NCBI GenBank assembly: GCA_021464245.1
Contig: JADCRB010000057.1
Coordinates: 994,487 to 1,058,486 of the forward strand
Reading direction: 5' to 3'
Length of the DNA: 64,000 bases
From: Carallia brachiata
Taxonomy: Eukaryota > Streptophyta > Magnoliopsida > Malpighiales > Rhizophoraceae
Shown: piece by piece, positions 59,514 through 64,000 of the stretch
Numbering within the stretch: position 1 is the first letter of the stretch
How the letters are laid out: every line of letters starts with the position of its first letter
The notes under the pieces: model-generated
Databases searched by the model: none
The model's input: the letters and a program-made list of their open reading frames with translations, nothing else
Told to the model about the DNA's origin: nothing
Program-made: the position numbers and the translations under genes

Positions 59514-62500
59514 CTAGTAATTTACGGTTGATTTGATTGCATCAAGAACCTGCATCCAAAAGAGGCATCGCATCATTAACCGTTTCTCTCACGCTGCCTT
59601 GTACTGTATGTGCTGATGGAACTTACCTTGTTCTTGTTGGGCACATAAAAGGGCTCAAAAACGAGAGGGAAGGGTGTGTCCAGTCCACACACTCTGGCTA
59701 CGGGAGCTTCCAACTGCCAAAGGGAAACAATTGCACATCTCATATTTCCTCCCACTTAACACACTCTTTTAGATATTCCAAGTGGACCAATAAATGAGAT
59801 AACAGCAAGGGAAACAGCTCAGGGAGCATCAGTCAGAAGAAAAATCTATATCAAGTCAAGCATTTATCCAGAATGAGATTCATTCTAGAAACAATGAAAT
59901 ATCTACATCTTCGCCCCAATTTTGAATGCCAAAGGAAATAGCAGCTTTATCTTAACAATCTCCTGTAAAAGGGCATGACCTGAATTCAGCCTACCCATTG
60001 ATTCTTAATGTCGAATAAACACCTTAGTTGTGGCCTCCAATCAAACAAGCCAGTATATAGGAACATAAACTTCTCACTTTATAATGAATGATGTTCATCG
60101 ACTTTATTGAAGCCTGGCTCAACTATCCATACAAATGAAAGCATATGGAGGTCAGCAAGAAGCGAGCTTTTACCCTTGAGAAGCAACGTTCAACGATAGA
60201 AGCAGAGATTTCGGCACCAAAACCTCCAGTCATGGGAGCTTCATGACTAATCTGCACACAAGAAGAATTATGGCCTGTTTCTGATCCACCCATCATTGGA
60301 AAACAGAAAATTTAAGGATGCAGAAACTTACAAGAAGTCTCCCAGTCTTTCTGACTGAAGTCTCCACTGTTTCTTTATCCCAGGGTATTAGAGTTTTCAA
60401 GTCTATCAACTCACAAGAAATCCCAACCTACAAAATTGTACAAGACTGTAGATTTACCTTCTTAAGCGAATCAGTGGGATTCAGGAACTACCAAGAAACA
60501 TATGACTGTTTTATCAGAAAACCATGGAAAAATGAGTGCAACGACCGTAGTGTAGGATTGGCAAATACGTAACAGAAACAACATTTCAATATATGAATAA
60601 GCTTCAACTTAATTCATGTTACCAGAAACAGATGTTTCATCCCTATAAAATCACATACCTTCTCAGCATCAATACAGGCCTGCTCCATAACAGAAAGTTG
60701 TGCTCCCCAACCAACAAGTGTTATGTCACTGCCTTCTCTTATCACCTGAGCATTCAACTCAAATTAACTTTTGATCTATAATATTTTTAAATTCTTCAAA
60801 GGAAAAATATAAATCTAGAAGTAGTATACCTCTGCCTCGGATAAAGGCAACATATAGTCATCCTCTGGAACTTCTTCAACAGCCAAACGATATAGCCACT
60901 AAAGTTCGAAGGCACACGCATGATATCAACTGAAAATAAATCATTGACAAACATGTGCTAATCATTTTTTAAGTCCAAGGAAACAGGGTAAATTACCTTT
61001 GGTTCAAAAAACACAACGGGATTTGGATCACGTATGCACGACAATAATAATCCTTTTGCCTGTTGTGGGCTTCGAGGTATAACCACCTACAAAATAAATA
61101 CTAGTTGGATTTATCAGAGATGATTAGCAGAAATATTACAACAGACGACTAAGCAAAATGCTTAAGAAAACGCAGTCACAATAATCCAACTTTAAAAGGC
61201 ATTTTAGCTTAGCTTAGCCACTGCAAAAGTTAAGTCCTTCTATGGACAATAGTGTATGTTGCACTTCTCTTGCATTATTCCAGCATGATGGACATATAAA
61301 CCATATTAGCTTCTCAGATTGATAAAGAAGGGCATGAACAAAACTATTGCTGTCAAGGGAAAAACAGGATATTCTGAAACCTGCTCTAAAAAATTCTAAT
61401 GTAACAAAGAACACCCTTCCCTTAATTGTACTTCAAAATAGAATATTCCAAAGAAAAATATGGCCTCAAGGAAAGGAGCTTTACTTTGATACCAGGGACA
61501 TGACAAAAAAAAGCTTCAGGCGATTGAGAGTGATAATGGCCACCATGGCCCACAGCTCCATAAGGTGCTCTTATTGTTAAACCTGGGAATTCACATGGAA
61601 GACCGTCATGCAAATATCTAAGGAAAGCAACTCTATAGTTACAGAGCGAGTACCTATATATGTCAAATAAAGTACCTCCACAGTTGAACTGATTGCCACT
61701 CCGGTATCGGAACTTTGCAGCTTCATTGACTATCTACTGAGTAGAAAAAGGTCAACTTAAGAGATTATGCACAGGTTAAAAATTTAGGATTGGGAAGTGC
61801 TTGCCTGATCAAAAGCAGGAAATATGTAATCAGCAAATTGAATTTCTGCTATTGCTCGATTATCCTGTCACACGAGATGAAAATGAATATCACAGCTATG
61901 GGATTTCACAAAGCAAAGGTGTAATGGGCTTTAATTCAAGAGCTTAAGCAATCCACACATTGCCAACACAAGCTTACCATTGCAGCCAGACCGATGGCAA
62001 AGCCCACAATGCCCTACATGAAAATGTTATTAATGGCATTAGGTTGGTGATAGAAAGATGGGACTCTCACCAAGAAAATACAATCCCCCTATAATAAAGA
62101 AAGGGATGTACTTTGAAGCTCTTGAAAACACAAAAACTGGCAAAAACGGGTTTGCCATTTAAGATGTAGACTATCTGCAGGCAAAAGACAGCAAAAAATT
62201 TACCTGTTCACAAAGAGGTGTATTGAAAACCCTATGTTTACCAAATCGTTCAGCAAGTCCTGTCGTGCAACGGAATACCCCACCAAAGCTCACATCTTCT
62301 CCGAATACGTAAGAACTGTCAGATAAGACGCGGCAAGCAACAATGAGTTAAAGCAACTGATGATTTAAAATTTCAAACCAATTGCAAGGAAAATGTAGCC
62401 ATAGCATTAGCTTTGCATTGCAAGACACCACTGGCCACATAAATGGGCTTATGTTTTTGGGAAAATACAGGGAAAAAAAACAAAATGATCCAACAGAGGT

Positions 62501-62904
62501 TAGAGTTTTGCGGGAGAATTCAAAGAAGGATGATTGCTATTAAATAAACCATAACTCAAAAGTAATTGAAGGAACGGTTCCGAACCCAAAAAAGAAAAAA
62601 AAAAAAAAAGGGGCCATTGCAGAAAATAATGAAAATTACAAAATCGATGTGGGGAATCGGCAGCAACGGACCGAGGATCGGTTTCCAAGGCGATATGGAG
62701 AGCTTGATTGATGGCAGAGTAGAGGTTCATGGACTTCCCACTTGCTTGTACTTCTTGTTGTTGCTGCTGCTGCTGTTGTTGTTGAAGAGCCTTACCTTGG
62801 CAAGTTTTTGTTATTGTTGTTCCTGATGCTGCTGTTGAGAAATCCCTCCTACTGCGGATTGAAGAGACCAATCCTTTTGCACCTCTTCTCAAAATGGTTG
62901 CCAT
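59514..62904 (-). CDS. BCKDHB: Branched-chain 2-oxoacid dehydrogenase E1 subunit beta, mitochondrial
   Basis: Thirteen minus-strand exons: 62904-62672, 62315-62204, 62013-61978, 61864-61805, 61733-61676, 61582-61485, 61086-60997, 60898-60830, 60745-60659, 60427-60332, 60251-60174, 59713-59627 and 59549-59514; 379 aa. The subunit forms the E1 heterotetramer that decarboxylates 2-oxoacids of Leu, Ile and Val using thiamine diphosphate. The Arg/Ser-rich presequence (1-~35) is mitochondrial in type, followed by a Gln run (~41-50). The core starts [20 protein letters not shown]. Conserved blocks follow: [100 protein letters not shown] and [20 protein letters not shown]. Intron 4 is GC-AG and its acceptor is a CAGTAG tandem. 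Confidence 0.95.
62752..62785 (-). repeat. Poly-glutamine tract in the BCKDHB presequence
   Basis: About ten consecutive Gln codons, mixed CAA and CAG on the minus strand, between the targeting peptide and the mature core. An in-frame triplet repeat that probably varies in length. Confidence 0.9.
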
Positions 62905-64000
62905 GATTTGAAGCTAAGAAACGAAAACAGTTCGGTGATGACGATAAGAAATTCTAAATAACGGAAATTAAAAAAAAAAAAAAAGATCAAAACTTTATAG
63001 GTTAGATGGATGGAATCAAACCCCTTATCAAGTCGCACATCAAGAAATTCAAGAAATTGTGATTATGGGCGTTGTCTTTGTTTAAGATGAGAAGGCCCCA
63101 CCCAATCAGATCGTATCAAAGTAGAAACAATTTTTTTTCTTTTTTTTTTTTTTTTGTGGTTAAAAACGTTCTATTAAATATAATTATTTTATAGTTATTT
63201 GTTATATCTTTTTAATATTTTTTATTGTAACTCATCTGGCCACGTCAATTATGTGTACCTATTGGAAGTTGATCAGCCTGTTAGAAAGTCCTTTTTTTTT
63301 TCTTAAAAAGAAGAAAGAAAGATAGAAAAAAAAAAAAAAAAAAGGAAGAAGAAAGAAAGGCCGCTTTTTAAACGGCAGATTGGTGATTTCAGCCTCGCGT
63401 CGATGACTGAGGGGTGGGACTGGCAGGGAAGCGACGGTGGGTGGAGGTGGTGGCCGATGGGCTGAGATTGGATTCTATTCCTTTTTTTGAGTCTAACTAA
63501 ATATAAAAAAGGCAATAGAGTGGTTATGGAAAAACTTATTTTTTAATTTAATTTATAAATATAGTTAATTTTATCCTAAATGTACATAAACAATTTTTTT
63601 TTTTTGGTACATACGTAATATACTACGTTTAACTTTAAACCGTAACTTCTTTTTAAAAAAAAAAATTCATACTTGTAACCATTGTACAATTATTTTTTAT
63701 ATCTTCCTAATATTTCTTTTTTTTTTCAAGTTGATTGCACCGGCAGGTGAAAAAACGGAAAGGTTAAGATGGCAAACGACTATAGTAGAAGTATCTGTGA
63801 CTCAATTTGAAGATACTGACTTTTATTATAACATGATTACATTACCCCTTAATCACACAAACCCCATCACATTCAATTCAAACCGGATTATTATGATTGT
63901 TGTTGTTAAACATCTGGGCTTGGACGGTTTCTGCAATGCAGATTCTCCGATAGCTAGCTGGAGTAGTAGAATTGTCTCTGGCAACAGCTGCCAGTAGGAA
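62905..64000. other. Right flank: BCKDHB promoter and intergenic DNA
   Basis: Promoter and leader of BCKDHB are expected in the first few hundred bases. The rest has T and A runs and AT-rich DNA. The short open frame at 63731-63997 reaches the window end but has no recognisable motif. Confidence 0.6.

Noticed and set aside
1..64000. CRISPR arrays, rRNA, tRNA genes, bacterial-type operons
   Set aside because: None seen; the sequence is plant nuclear DNA.

Overview
This is eukaryotic plant nuclear DNA. It has AT-rich intergenic sequence, many GT-AG introns, abundant microsatellites, and plant-specific gene families (SKU5-similar, PLS-type PPR, plant NUP214, plant cytosolic pyruvate kinase). 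The protein sequences look like a eudicot, probably a rosid. A Sapindales/Citrus-type genome is a guess from general resemblance and is not proven by anything here.

Layout. 1-5.3 kb: no intact gene; two solo LTRs (668-970 and 1369-2098), a (TA)(TG) microsatellite and a 0.14-kb tandem duplication. 5.3-14.8 kb: two closely related SKU5-similar (SKS/NTP303-type) genes arranged head to head (minus 5312-7284, plus 12695-14754). A ~1.6-kb non-autonomous hAT element sits between them. 15.6-17.4 kb: an intronless E-type PPR gene. 19.2-23.3 kb (minus): an eight-exon V-ATPase accessory S1/VOA1-like membrane protein. 23.3-27.5 kb: AT-rich intergenic DNA with one orphan bHLH exon. 27.5-41.7 kb (plus): an 18-exon nucleoporin NUP214 gene with an antisense Ty3/gypsy fragment in its largest late intron. 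46.8-47.9 kb (plus): a RING-H2 E3 ligase of the RZF1 type, convergent with a cytosolic pyruvate kinase gene (minus 49275-53179, three exons). 53.2-59.5 kb: a transposon-rich gap with a SINE-like remnant, an orphan transcript leader, a non-autonomous hAT and a near-palindromic 0.85-kb foldback element. 59.5-62.9 kb (minus): a 13-exon gene for the mitochondrial branched-chain 2-oxoacid dehydrogenase E1-beta subunit. 62.9-64 kb: nothing recognised.

The genes are ordinary, unlinked housekeeping or family genes and form no operon or pathway cluster. Splice structures were assigned by hand. Phases and lengths add up to uninterrupted proteins of 551, 553, 590, 324, 1824, 375, 561 and 379 aa. The most interesting parts are non-genic. 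Several transposable elements have boundaries supported by target-site duplications, and the 57.9-58.8 kb element is an almost complete hairpin that could feed small-RNA production. There are two GC-AG introns, one next to a micro-duplication, and a stop-free 102-nt intron in NUP214. I see no CRISPR array, rRNA, tRNA gene or convincing previously undescribed multi-gene system.
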